A stretch of 64,000 bases of DNA from Macrostomum hystrix (taxonomy: Eukaryota > Platyhelminthes > Macrostomidae): positions 1,302,001 to 1,366,000 of the forward strand of contig CATNEN010000005.1 of assembly GCA_950097015.1 (NCBI GenBank), given 5' to 3'. The position numbers were made by a program, and so were the translations under genes. Numbering within the stretch: position 1 is the first letter of the stretch; each line of letters starts with the position of its first letter. Below, piece after piece: positions 21,743-32,572 of the stretch. The notes beneath the pieces are model-generated. The model was given only the letters and a program-made list of their open reading frames with translations. It was not told the DNA's origin and did not search any database.

Positions 21743-23023
21743 ATGAGCGGGCATCGCTGCTGCGCTGCTGCTTGTGATTCGAGGGAGAACACGCCAGTTT
21801 CACAACACGGCTTCGCTGTGCACCTGCATCAGTTTCCGAGCGATGATGAGGTGGCAGCGCAATGGATTCGAGTGCTAGAGCTCCAGAATATGGATGTGCA
21901 GACTGCGCGAAGCCGTAGGCTGAAGGTTTGCAGCCTGCACTTTAAGGACTCGGACTACCCCATCGCACCACGTGACAGGCGCTCGGCTCGGTTGAGGAAA
22001 GACGCCGTTCCATGGCCTGCAACTTTCCCTCCGCGATTGCAGCGCATGGACTGGGAGCCTGAGCCACTGCCGGATGACATCGCTGACAACATCTATCCAC
22101 CGGTCCTGCATCGCATAGATTCACCTGACGGCTCAGAAACCTCGTTTTCTGCTCAATCTGAGGCGCCAGCCTGTGATTCGCCAGCTCTGTCGACACGTGC
22201 GATTGCAGAATTACGACTGAAAGTGAAGAGGATGAGAGACAGAATTCGGAGCAAGGATCGTGCTATCAAGCGACTGCAGCGGAAGGATTTAAAATCTGGC
22301 AAACCCAGCCACAATTGTGATCTGCGTGTGCGCCAGACATCAATTGCCGCACGAGCCACCATCCGCAACCGCGGCGTTCGCTGGAGTCGTGAGCATATTC
22401 GAAACGCCATATCAATTCACCATCTTAGCCCTGCAGCCTACAAATACCTGCGACAACAGCCCGACGCTGCGCTGCCATCGCTCACTGCGCTCAAGCGAAG
22501 GACTCGATTGTTCTTTGCGGAGCCTGGGCCCTGCAGGTTCACCATCGCCGAGCTCAAGAGATCAATCGCAGAACGACCCACGCACGAGAGGATCGCTACA
22601 CTCAGCTTGGATGGAATGCGGATCTCACCCTCGATTCGATACGATGCGGCACGAGATGTCATCGTGGGAATCACTCCGAGCTCCGCATCCTTGGAAACAG
22701 CGAAGCCGATCAACCAAGCGGTGGTGGCGCACCTGCGAGCTGTGGCTGCGCCATGGAAGCAGCCTATCGCATGCTACTTCGTCAACCACAATCAGAGCCA
22801 GGTGCAGTTCCAGGCCAGCATCGAGGACTGCCTGCTTGCGGCGGACCAGGCAGGAGTGCGCGTGAAGGCACTCGTCTGCGACCAGGAGCCAACTCAATGG
22901 GCACATATTAAGAAGACTGTGACCAGCTCTCAGCCCAGCTTCGCCCATCCAACAACTGGAGAAGCAGTCTTCGTCGTTGTGGATGTTCCTCACTGTTTGA
23001 AGAACACGCAACTGCCTTCTTAA
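21743..23023 (+). CDS. THAP-domain P-element-like transposase, N-terminal and central part
   Basis: A 426-residue reading from ATG at 21743. Residues 1-90 form a C2CH THAP zinc finger (CCAAAC near the start, VCSLHF for the distal Cys/His pair, then AVPWPATFP in place of the usual AVPTIF box), which binds the subterminal repeats in known P elements. A basic heptad-like stretch near 155-180 may mediate oligomerisation. The RNase H-like part starts at LSLDGMRIS, where D is the likely first catalytic Asp, and continues through VCDQEPTQ and VPHCLKN. The frame stops a few codons after CLKN, well short of a full P transposase, so it is probably inactive. DNA transposase; cellular THAP9-like derivation is unlikely given the flanking TIRs. 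Confidence 0.85.
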   Translation: MSGHRCCAAACDSRENTPVSQHGFAVHLHQFPSDDEVAAQWIRVLELQNMDVQTARSRRLKVCSLHFKDSDYPIAPRDRRSARLRKDAVPWPATFPPRLQRMDWEPEPLPDDIADNIYPPVLHRIDSPDGSETSFSAQSEAPACDSPALSTRAIAELRLKVKRMRDRIRSKDRAIKRLQRKDLKSGKPSHNCDLRVRQTSIAARATIRNRGVRWSREHIRNAISIHHLSPAAYKYLRQQPDAALPSLTALKRRTRLFFAEPGPCRFTIAELKRSIAERPTHERIATLSLDGMRISPSIRYDAARDVIVGITPSSASLETAKPINQAVVAHLRAVAAPWKQPIACYFVNHNQSQVQFQASIEDCLLAADQAGVRVKALVCDQEPTQWAHIKKTVTSSQPSFAHPTTGEAVFVVVDVPHCLKNTQLPS

Positions 23024-23355
23024 GTAAGCATAGGGCCTTCGCGGACGCCAAGTTCGGCCTCACGCAGCCAACAGAAGAATGCGCAGCTGCTTTGGGTCAA
23101 ATGGAGCAGCTGTTCCGGCAAGTGATGGCAGCCGCTTCATCCCCTGATGGCGTCCTCGCATCGATTGTACACCGATTTGAGCAAGAGGATGTTACTCTGC
23201 CTTTCTGCCAAGAGCATTTGCGCGATGGCAACGCGCGAGCTAGGCGACTCTTCGTCAGAACTCGCCTGCATCACTGGTGCAGGCAGAGAATGAGGGCGAT
23301 CCGGAGGGAGCGGGATTGCGTTGCAGCTAAGCGCAAGTTGAGCAAGTTGCAGTGA
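23024..23355 (+). pseudogene. Frameshifted C-terminal remnant of the P-like transposase
   Basis: After the stop at 23021 a different frame continues (AFADAKFGLTQPTEE, then MEQLFRQVMAAA and a basic C-terminus ending KLSKLQ). It is too short to replace the missing catalytic C-terminal region, so an internal deletion besides the frameshift is likely. Confidence 0.55.
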
Positions 23356-23691
23356 CTTGCTGTGAGTTCTGTATCGATTTTGCTGAGAATTAAAGCTTAA
23401 TCAATCGTCAAATTAGATTATATGTTGCACTCCGCCCTTTGATATTTTGTTTTTTTGCATTGTTCGTCCCTGATTATGGGCTCACTGTATCTATCAGGTC
23501 CAATATATCGTGAAAAAATCAGATAGTAATAAAAGCAAGCATTTAATTGCTGATCGCTTGCTCCATAGGCACTTACTTGTCTGTGGTCAAAATTCCTGGG
23601 TTTTCGCGCAGCGGCCAGCTGGGGTATGAGTGACGCATCTAGGTAATATAGAATCTGTGCTTAATCCTGCCCGATAATATCATAGACTACA

Positions 23692-24711
23692 TTAAAGCCC
23701 GCTTTCAATAAATATGCGTCGAACCAAGACCTCCTTCCTGCAGAACCAGTCACCGCCAGTCCAGTTGGCCCTCGGTCTTGGGAACAGGTTCGGGTTGTCG
23801 CTAGGAAGCTTCTCTAGGTAGAGAGTGAATGCCTCAACGGGGCATACGGCCTTGCCCTTATCGCTCACCGGAAAGATACCGATTTCCTTCCTGGTGCTGG
23901 CACTCTTGGCGGAAACATTCTTCTCCTTCTTCTCCTTCACTAAATCGACATATTCGACATGTCCGTCGCGTCGCTTCACTATAACGTCATTTTTCATCAA
24001 AGCTCGGATCCACTCCCGACCTCTAAATCCAAAGTGGAACACGATGAGAAACAGCACCTCATACTGGAGCCTCTTTGCATCTGCTCTGGTGAAGTACACG
24101 TGCAGCTTAGACATGTCCTCGCTGTCTATTGCTGGATATTCGGCCTTACCGCCAACAACAGACGTCGGTTGCTTCAGCGAGTACGTTACGGCAGCTTTGA
24201 AGGTCTTATCCAGCTCAAAAAAATCCGGATTTCCAATGAGAGGCATACCTCGCTTTTCCAGTAGGAAACGATGAATTGCAGCCCTTATGCACACAAGTGT
24301 GCTACAACTGTAAGCAGTGCCATCGGGCTTCTTGAGAGTAGAGAAAAACAAACGGAGATAGTGACACACGTATCTTGGCGGCATGCTCTCGAGGTCAGTT
24401 GACAAACCTCGCTCAGCTAGAAAGGCCTTCACCTTCTCAGAGTAGATCCTGGTCTGCTTCTCGGTAGATCGCACAGCGCAATCATTCTCCAATTTCGAAA
24501 TCTCTTGTACGTCGCTCTCGCTTAACTCCGAATAATCTGACAATCCCAGCATAAACTGCTCGACGAAGCTTGCGTCGAGAGTCACGAGTCCGGTGAATTG
24601 AGATATCGCAGTATCTCCGGAGCGGTTGACCGATTCATCAGTGACGAAGCGCAATTCATCAGTGGACAAGCCTACAATCTCGCCTTCCACTATTCCGTCG
24701 TAGTTGATCAT
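23692..24711 (-). pseudogene. Crypton-type tyrosine recombinase, truncated before the HxxR and Tyr motifs
   Basis: A 339-residue minus-strand reading from ATG at 24711. It resembles the tyrosine-recombinase domain of animal Cryptons and the derived KIAA1958/ZMYM-like proteins. A helical N-terminal core-binding region (SEKVKAFLAERGLSTDLESM, then HYLRLFFSTLKK and TLVCIRAAIHRFL) is followed by LIVFHFGFRGRE, where FRGRE holds the presumed first catalytic Arg, and CPVEAFTLYLEKLP. The frame ends at IFIESGL, before the expected HxxR and nucleophile Tyr. The truncation lies 25 bp from the right target duplication of the P-like element. An additional exon is possible but none was seen. Confidence 0.7.
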
Positions 24712-26360
24712 GGCTCAGTGGAGATTTGAAGGAAAGAAATTTCTGAGCTAGCCTTAGTTTTCCTTTCCCTCATCAACTTGTTCAGACTTCGTGCAGTTTT
24801 AGTCTATGGCATAGCTTATCACGCACCCAGAGGGAGAGAAAGAAATGAGAGAGAGATACTGTAGATAGAATAAAGGTCCGCTGAGTGGTGAAAAGGAGAG
24901 AGAAACAAGGCTCAGCGTACGATTTGACTTTCTAGTAAAATAGTCTATGGTAGTGGGTGGGGGCTTCGCCCCCACACCCCGAAGTGGGGGCTCTGCCCTC
25001 ACACCCCTGTATCTGACTCTGAAAGTATAGCTTGGGCAAAAACGTCTATGGTACAATAAGTATAAGTGATCACCCACTTTTTTTATTTATTTTGGCCCGG
25101 AACGGCTGAGGACTCGTTTATTGGACGAGGCGAAGCCTCGGCCAAGAAACGATTTCCGAAGACGTTTTCGGCCATAGATAAGTCAAACAAGTGGGTGATA
25201 TATAATGTATTTATTCCACAGTTGAAGCCAGACAATTGTCACCGGACCAGATAAATGTTTATCTGTCCCGGCCAGATAAATTTCAACGGCCAAATAAATA
25301 CGTTTATCTGGTCTTATGGACCAATCCAACTGGGGAATAAATACATAGAATTAATAGCCAATAGGCCGGGCCAAGCTGCACTGGGGATTAATGAAAAATC
25401 TGAAAAAGCCGATCTACTTGAATGTAACTTTGAAAATTGTTCTGTTTTTGCTTGCTTTTATTTTTTCTGCAAACAAAAACCAAAAAAATCGTTCAAGCTT
25501 CTACATGTATTCTGGCTCATCTAGCATGACAAATTGAGTTGTCTATGCATGGCTTACTTTCTTGTGCGAATTCAAGCGCTTGGCACTAGAATTCCATTAG
25601 CCAATCCGTTTGCATGTCCACCACTGTTCCACATAGCGCGACAAAAGCAATAGGGCACTAGGCCGAAGTAACATAGACTATGCTATAGCATGTTTGGATA
25701 ATATAGATATTGTACCAAAGACCTTTTTGCCCTCTGGGCACTAATCCTGCACGATAATACCATAGACAATACCAATAAATATAAATCGAAGTCAACTCTC
25801 CATAGTGCAAACATCATTAACAGCCCACAAATTGCGGGTGGATAATATAATTATCTGCCAGATTTTTCCAGACAGAAATCGTGATACAATAGTGCATTGT
25901 AAAGCAGGCAGCTTTGGAGTTCAACAACGATAGACATTTAGGCGTTCAACGATAACAATTACGAACAAGCGTAGTACTTTAACCAATCGGTAAATCAAAG
26001 CCGTCAATGTCGCAGTCATGGCTCAAAGCACGTTACAAGATAGAACTTTCCAAATAGGAAATACGAGCGTAGAAAGGGCTACCGAACTTCGGACCACATT
26101 GCTACTCTTTTGACCCTAATCCACAGCAAAAAGCGTAGGAAAAAGGCCATATCTATTCGTATTTTTTATTTTAAGAGTGCGTTTTTGGTCCATCACCCCA
26201 CACTGTTCTAAAGACTTTGGGGTTTAAACGTCAGCCCAGATCGCATTGCAGCGTACAAAAGCACATTATGCATGTACTCAGGAGCTAAATTTCAGTTAAA
26301 GGTCTCAGATGGCAAGCAACTCAGGCAAGCAGAAAAACAAATTGATAAAGGCAAGGCTGT
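24712..26360. other. Repeat-rich non-coding stretch with recurring GTCTATGG motifs
   Basis: Contains hairpin-forming GGGGGCTTCGCCCCC (24959-24973), an inverted CACCCACTT/AAGTGGGTG pair at about 25072 and 25192, tandem CAGATAAA motifs near 25250-25310, and several GTCTATGG/CCATAGAC octamers. The motif CACTAATCCTGCACGATAAT at 25739 matches the sequence split by the P-like insertion. No gene recognised. Confidence 0.55.
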
Positions 26361-27463
26361 CCACTTTCCCCTCTACTCTTCTTACTATATATCGATCCTT
26401 TAAGCGCTACGCTATTATTTGTTGTAGGGTTCTTTCTTTTGTAGTAAATTTCATTTCGCCCACTGCAATATGCTTATAATTATTAATCAATCAATTACTT
26501 TCTGTATTATATTTTACCAATCAGCTTTCGCCTTGATAACCAAATCACTGACACAAACACAGTAAATTAAACGAAACACGTTTTAAACTGCATACTGGTT
26601 CAAATTCCGACTTGCGGACCGTTGGTTTTCGGAAAGTAAAAGCAAATAAATAAATACTATAGATAGAGTGGGTTGGCATGATGAAAAGCAACATTTACAG
26701 CGCATTTAAACAAATAGAAAATCTCCGCTTCTTTTATTGCGTTTCTAAGAAAATAACATTCGGAAACAATTTGTCGGTCACAAAGATATTCGCTATTAAT
26801 TCAGTTGAATACAACAAAAAATTGCCCAATTATATATCCAACATCCAAAAGAGAAGCATATATCATACTGGGCCTCCATAACAAGCCGCCCAGAATCCAT
26901 TGTTTCCAAACTATTTATGCTAAACTGCAGTGCAGGGATTTGTCCTGCAAAAGCAATTGAAAAGCACACAGTGCAGATTTCGTGGCCCAGTTCAATACCT
27001 ACTGGAGGCATAGAACAGAGAACTCGAGCCAACTGAGTCACTTCTGAGCCTATTCATATAAACAATATTATTCAGCCGATAAATATCTACAAAAAATCTG
27101 CAATCCAGAGTTGGGACGTACTCTTAGAGATCTCCTCTTTTAGACTAGGAAACCAAAAATTGCGATCTGTAAGACAGATAATTCCATATGAGAATATGGA
27201 ATTGTGCAGTAGGAGCCAAATAGAAGTTGACAAGGAGTTCCAATTCTTATTGAAGTTTAGTTGGAATAAGGTATGGCCTGCCCATTCAAATTTTGAAAAG
27301 AAAATCTCAGAAAAGACTCCTGATTTCGTGTATTAACCCAGAAGATAAATCAAACTATACTTCATGGCACAAGACCACGGAGAAACCACTGAAGCCCTAG
27401 CAAAGAATATTGTAGAGATATCCATAATAAGACAACAGCTGCCCCGAGGCTTCATGCAAGAAA
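26361..27463. repeat. 1.1-kb dispersed direct repeat, copy 1
   Basis: Near-identical to 32573-33720, starting CCACTTTCCCCTCTA and ending TTCATGCAAGAAA. Copy 2 carries an extra segment of about 39 bp near 33127. Each copy lies 0.5-0.9 kb past the stop of a GT32 gene (paralogues 3 and 4). A 67-residue frame starting MMKSN/MMKNN is kept in both, but it is short and has no recognisable domain. Confidence 0.92.
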
Positions 27464-28205
27464 GGCTAATTGTGTCAAGTTTCGTCTGGACCACAAACGA
27501 TTGCGTCGACGGAAATTGTGAAATATGTAAATTTTTGCGCGCCTTTCGGGCATCGAAACAGGAATGCAACATATTGCTTATCTGCAATTAGTTTATGGTC
27601 AAGCCGCCCCCATCTTTGGATTCCCAACGGGTTATATTCATGGAGGAAAGAGTTCTATTCTTTACTCCATGGTTATATTTTGATTTTAAGAAGAACCCAG
27701 AAAACACGCGGTCTACAACTAGACCATGCACTGGCTAAGCGTGTCTACTATGTAGACTAAAAGAAACTGCCAGGAGAAGCCAATTCTGGAATGTCATCAC
27801 AGATTGACATTCTCCTTCAATAGAAACTGACGAGCGGTTTGTGGAAAAGCAAATGGACGAGCGTCAGGTGGAGCAACCATCAAATTGTTGTTAAAGTTTT
27901 ACCAGATATCAATTATCTGCACGTTTTTTATTATCAGCACGCTTTTTTAATAGATTGACTATAGGATTTTACCATAGACATGGCGTTATCTGCACGCTTG
28001 AGCGTTGTACAAGTGAGCCCTGAGATGGCTCCATCAGGAAACTGAGCAAAATCAATATAGCGAACTCTCTTTGCAGGGCTATCTTCTTCCGACATATTTA
28101 TTCTTTGGGGAGTGTCTAATGTGATAAGTACACAGGCTTATATAAGCCCCACAGGCTTGAGCGTGCATTTAACGCAAGTGTCTATGGCCCAGCTTGCATA
28201 TTACA
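27464..28205. other. Non-coding stretch, nothing recognised
   Basis: AT-rich sequence with two GTCTATGG-type octamers (27972 and 28190). Short open frames carry no domain. Confidence 0.5.
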
Positions 28206-28302
28206 ATGGTAGATTTATGCTAGGCTTCCTAGTGCGTAAATAGTCTATGGCACTCGTGCCAAGACTATTTACGCACTCGGAAGCCTAGCATAAATCTACC
28301 AT
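28206..28302. repeat. Near-perfect 97-bp hairpin
   Basis: Arms 28206-28245 and 28263-28302 pair over 40 bp with one mismatch. The 17-bp centre itself contains TGGCACTCGTGCCA, a further 6-bp stem. One arm sequence recurs at 15313-15345. The candidate origin is a foldback/MITE remnant; a small-RNA precursor is possible but not shown. Confidence 0.85.
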
Positions 28303-28399
28303 TGACATATAACCAAGTGTGCGTAATTGAAATTGAAATTGAAATTGACTTCAACACTCATAATACAAACAAATAGTAAGTTAATATGTAAAGCAGTAT

Positions 28400-29788
28400 C
28401 TAAATACTGCAGGAAATGATCGGCAAGATAGAGGAAATTCTACAGGAACCAACCATGTCCATCTTTTTGTAGCTCAAATGCATGTACTTGTGCAAAGCGT
28501 ACGAGCTATTAGGGACTTGCTTCTCTTGAAACATTTTCATATTAATTGTGCCGCAGTGCCTCTTTTGCAGCTCCGACAGCTTTGAAGGCTCCGCGCAAGC
28601 CTTGGCTATAATATAAGGCAGATTCGCAACGTCCCACAGCGGCTGGAAGGCGTCCGCCTCGGCCAGGATGTTGCCGCACCAGTCTGCAGGTCTCTCGCTG
28701 GGCGCCAGTGCGGTGTACTTGTCGTAGAATGACTGCAGCATCACGGGTCCTGTCACGAACACTGCGTCATTGTGAACTCTTCCAGTTTTCTTGGCCCAGT
28801 GCTGCTCAAACCAGGGAGGCCAGTGCTCAAGAACGAAGCTGAGGAAGCTGTGGTTCGCTCGACTCATCATCACAGCATTGGACAGAAGTGTCTGCCGGTT
28901 GAAGGGAAAAGCTGCATGCTCTGGCAACTCCTGGCTCCACACGGCTGACTGGCAGCTGAAGTTGGCTGACAGTCCGGCTCCCCGCAGTCCCGACGGTCTC
29001 AGCAGCGGCGAAGGGTCTCGGAGCAGCTCAACATCCGTGTCCACGTACAGGCCGCCGACATGATGCAGCACGACCAGACGACCGATGTCCGATCGCTCCA
29101 GCCCGTTGACCAGCTTGCTGTAGGTGCGGCTCAGCTTCGGGTAGTGCTTGGAGATGAGCTCGGAGATCTGATTGTCGTCCCAGTGCATGAAGTGCCATCT
29201 GTCTGGCCGCAGGTGAACGGCAGCGCTAGCATCTGCGTTGCTGCTGGCTTGTTGAGTCTCGCCAGGAACGGATATTAATCGGACATCTGAGGGTTGCGTG
29301 AATCAACGCATTTTGTAGTGCAGTTAGTCACACTGATTAATTCACTCTATAATTATTTTTATTATTTTTAAAGTCCGTTCTATCTACACAATACTAGTAT
29401 CTATAGAATTTTTGGTCCCATGAGTGTCTCTAATGGCTTAATATTTATTAAAACTGCTTCAGCTATTTTCCAGTCCCACAACCAGCATCCATACCTGGAG
29501 GATTAGTGCTAGCGTCAGTATAGCCGCTGATATTGACGTGAAGCAGAAGTGTCCAAGTTTGAACTAGTTTAACGAGTTTAGAGTGTATTTTACCATCCTT
29601 GCTAGTCCAATGCACAATTGGCGGTATTGAGTCTAATGACATTAAGTCACTCAATATGTTGGCGCATGGCAGCTTGGTAGATTCTTCTATCTTCAATTTG
29701 TTATATTGCAGATTGTTGCTTAGCAAGTTTAATATAAAACAAGAAGTGCAGGACACGGCCAGTAATAGCAGAATTTTATTTTTTAAAC
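28400..29788 (-). CDS. GT32-type glycosyltransferase, paralogue 3 (extra intron, first exon not located)
   Basis: Exons 29788-29495 and 29286-28400 on the minus strand. The first follows a TACAG acceptor and opens with an anchor (KILLLLAVSCTSCFILNLL), then IPPIVHW. Its donor CCAG|GTATGG and the acceptor CCCTCAG keep frame (phase 1, creating Asp). The second carries MHWDDNQISEL, SDIGRLVVLHH and the DxD site in VDTDVELL, then a unique C-terminus ending SSILPIISCSI. This internal intron is absent from the other four paralogues. The short ATG exon expected upstream, by analogy with paralogues 1, 2 and 4, was not identified, so the 5' end is open. About 392 residues are encoded here. Golgi glycosyltransferase of unknown substrate. 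Confidence 0.72.
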
Positions 29789-32572
29789 CTGTATTGTTTT
29801 AATGAGAAATGGTTTGTTAGGTTAATTATGTAATGGAAGCATGTACAGATGTACTAGTTCATAGTTTACATATAATTAAGAATCATGGTGGCCACATGAA
29901 ATTCCCAAAACTGAATGCAGTTATCTAGAGGTAGCCAAGGTGTGGGGCAGACACAAGTTCAATGCCATAATTTCTGCATTGGACTGCATCAGCCATCATT
30001 GTTTTTTACTTACAGACAAACAGACATTTGTGACACCATCAATCCAGCCCATCAGCTTTTAAGTGGCGCATCAGTGTGCCAGTTGAGCCAACCTTACTAT
30101 TGATGAAGACACTCAAAATGAGCCATTGGCTACTTTGCTCTAGACACAAGCAACCCCCATATGCAACAGAGCTGACAAAGTTTCTGAGCTCATGCCACTG
30201 TCATTAAAGAAGGCAGAGTTTATTGCCTTTCCAGTGACTTTCGCGCATGTGGTATAGTCAACCAGTGTGTCATCAAATGCAAGACTATAAGTGTTCAACA
30301 GGAAGCTTCTGATTAAATACACTTAACATTTGATTCCTTGGTATTGCTACAGCAGGTTCTAGAAGCTGCATAAGAACTACAGCTGAGTCCAATTGACACC
30401 AATTATGGCCCAAGATAATCATTTAAATCATTATTATTCAGGCAAGTAAAGCAAGAGAATATTTTCTAAATTATTTACTAAGGTAGGCCCCTACCTCTAA
30501 ATATTTGGGATATCTCAAATTGAAAAGCATAGAATATATATCTGTGATGTTAATTTCTCACTTAATTTAATTTATAAGCTTATTTATTTATAAAATTGTT
30601 CAGCAGAGCCAAAAAATGGTGTAGTGAATTGCTAGGTGTATTTACTAGGTAAGCTAGTAAACGTTGAAAACAAACTTATGAAATCTCTTGCTAAAAGCTT
30701 TCGACATTGTGAAGTTTTGAGCTTTTGAAGTTTCAACCTAGTGAAGGTAGGCCTAGCTACTATTTTAGTTTTTGACGTTGTGAAGTTTAGACCTTGTGAA
30801 AATTCGAGCTTATGCAGTCCCTTGCTTGAGTTTTTGATTTTATGAAGTTTCAATCTAGTGAAGTTTTGACCTAGTGAAGGTAGCAGCTATTTTAGTTTTT
30901 GATGTTGTGAAATTTCAACCTTGTGAACTTTTGACCTTGTGAAGAAATGTGCTTTTGACATTGTGAAATTTCAAGTTTGTGAAACCCCCCATCTTACAGT
31001 AGCCTAACATTTATGTCACTTAGCTAAGCCCTATCCTTTGTTAAATAATAGTTGAATAGGCCTAATCCTATAGTCATAAGCTTGAACTAGCTAGCTTCAA
31101 AATTAGTGTCCTAAACTTAATTTATAAGCTTATTTATTAAAAAAATGTATTACAGAGCCAAAAAATAATGGTGTAGTGAATTGCTTGGTGTATTTACTAG
31201 GTATGCATATGGTGGCTACTCCTTGTGAAGATATAAATAGGCCTAGGGCCTAGTTAATAAAATAACTGCATTACTTGTGCTGTAATGTATACAATAAGTA
31301 TAGTGTTTACTGTTTGCTAAATTTGTCTGTTTTGTTAGTTTTTAACTGACAAAAGGTCCAGTTAGCTAAGTGAGTTCAAATTTATGTCCACCAACTTCTG
31401 TCTTACCTACTGTGGAACGAAAACACTTGTGGAATGCTGAAATTCTGAAATGCATGTTTCCTTGGATTATGGTAGCATAAAGTGGCAGTGTCGCAAGCAG
31501 GGTGCATTAACTAGAAGCAAGACAGGACAGCAGATACAAATTGTGAATACTGTAGACGTAAGTTAATGACGAAATTAAATTAAATTAAATTGAATGCCGA
31601 GTCAAGAGGCGTAGCGGTCTTGAACGTGTAGCGGTTAATAACTAGCAGGATTTTACTTGTATAAATTATGTACCATTGCCAGCAGCCCTGCTGCAATCAT
31701 TATTATTATTATTTGTATTATTTTTATGACTCATGACTTATGACTTATGAATTCATGACTCTTAATATTAGATCAGAAAGTAGGCTGGCTAAGGAGAGCG
31801 CTGAAGCGGCACCGAACCAGAAAGTTACCATTTAACCCGATTTAAAATAATAGGAAACGCAGTTTCTAAATATGATGTATTAAAACAAAATAAATAACCC
31901 ATAAAGGGAACCACACTAAGCGACACCGTCACAGGTTTCCCGAGCGATATTCTGATTGATATTCAAAGATTAACAACAGCACACTTCATAGTCATCGAAT
32001 CTACTCAAAACTCAATAAATAACTTTTCACCCATTAGAACTGCAACGCAGAAAAATTTTATGCAGTTCTCTCGTGGATTTAGAACACAATTATCAATAAA
32101 TTGATGCTCGCCTATCTCCACAATTTATTTTAAAATATCCTTATTTTGGGTACTTTCACTCGACCAAATTAGCTGAAAATTGACTGGAAGCAATTATTCA
32201 CCCAGCCACCACAAAAATGAGATTGCAAAAGAAATCAGCACGATTGGATGATCCAGAGAGGCGGCCAAACGCAACAACAGTTTCAAGAATTTTTAGGCCA
32301 CCTATAGCACATCGCTACCATCAAATGGACCCTACCGGAAACATGCTGGGGTAATTTTTATGGATGGCCCAAACGATCGAGATCCATCATCGCGACATGC
32401 AGAATTACGACACGAATCCTACCCCCGTATACACCATTTCTAAACCCGACCGAATTTGCTAACCCTGCGTTTAAGTAAGATCTCAAGTCAACGTCAAAGA
32501 ATAGTTGAGGATGAAGTTTTATATTATTATGCTTCAATTTTTGACTTGATTGAAAAATCTGATCTATATATA
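29789..32572. other. 2.8-kb AT-rich non-coding stretch
   Basis: No gene recognised. At 30640-30990 there is a diffuse low-complexity region of TTTTGA/GTGAAGTTT phrases. Two related segments starting near 30560 and 31110 share AATTTATAAGCTTATTTATT and a following GAGCCAAAAAA tract, suggesting an old local duplication. Confidence 0.5.

Larger units (their letters stand above)
21479..23667 (+). mobile_element. P-element-like transposon with 29-bp TIRs and 8-bp target duplication
   Basis: The element spans 21487-23659 (2173 bp) between identical 8-bp repeats CTTAATCC (21479-21486 and 23660-23667). The terminal inverted repeats match at 27 of 29 positions (21487-21515 and 23631-23659) and begin CACAGATTCTATATTA. 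A second, subterminal inverted pair contains AAAACCCAGG and CCACAGAC (21558-21589 and 23579-23611). An 8-bp duplication, terminal and subterminal inverted repeats and a THAP-type transposase all fit the P superfamily. It inserted at the 3' truncation edge of the LINE. Confidence 0.93.

Noticed and set aside
29999-30030. First exon of GT32 paralogue 3 near 30020 (ATG TCT GTT TGT CT|GTAAGT)
   Set aside because: The donor leaves two bases instead of one, and joining to 29788 produces a stop within a few codons.
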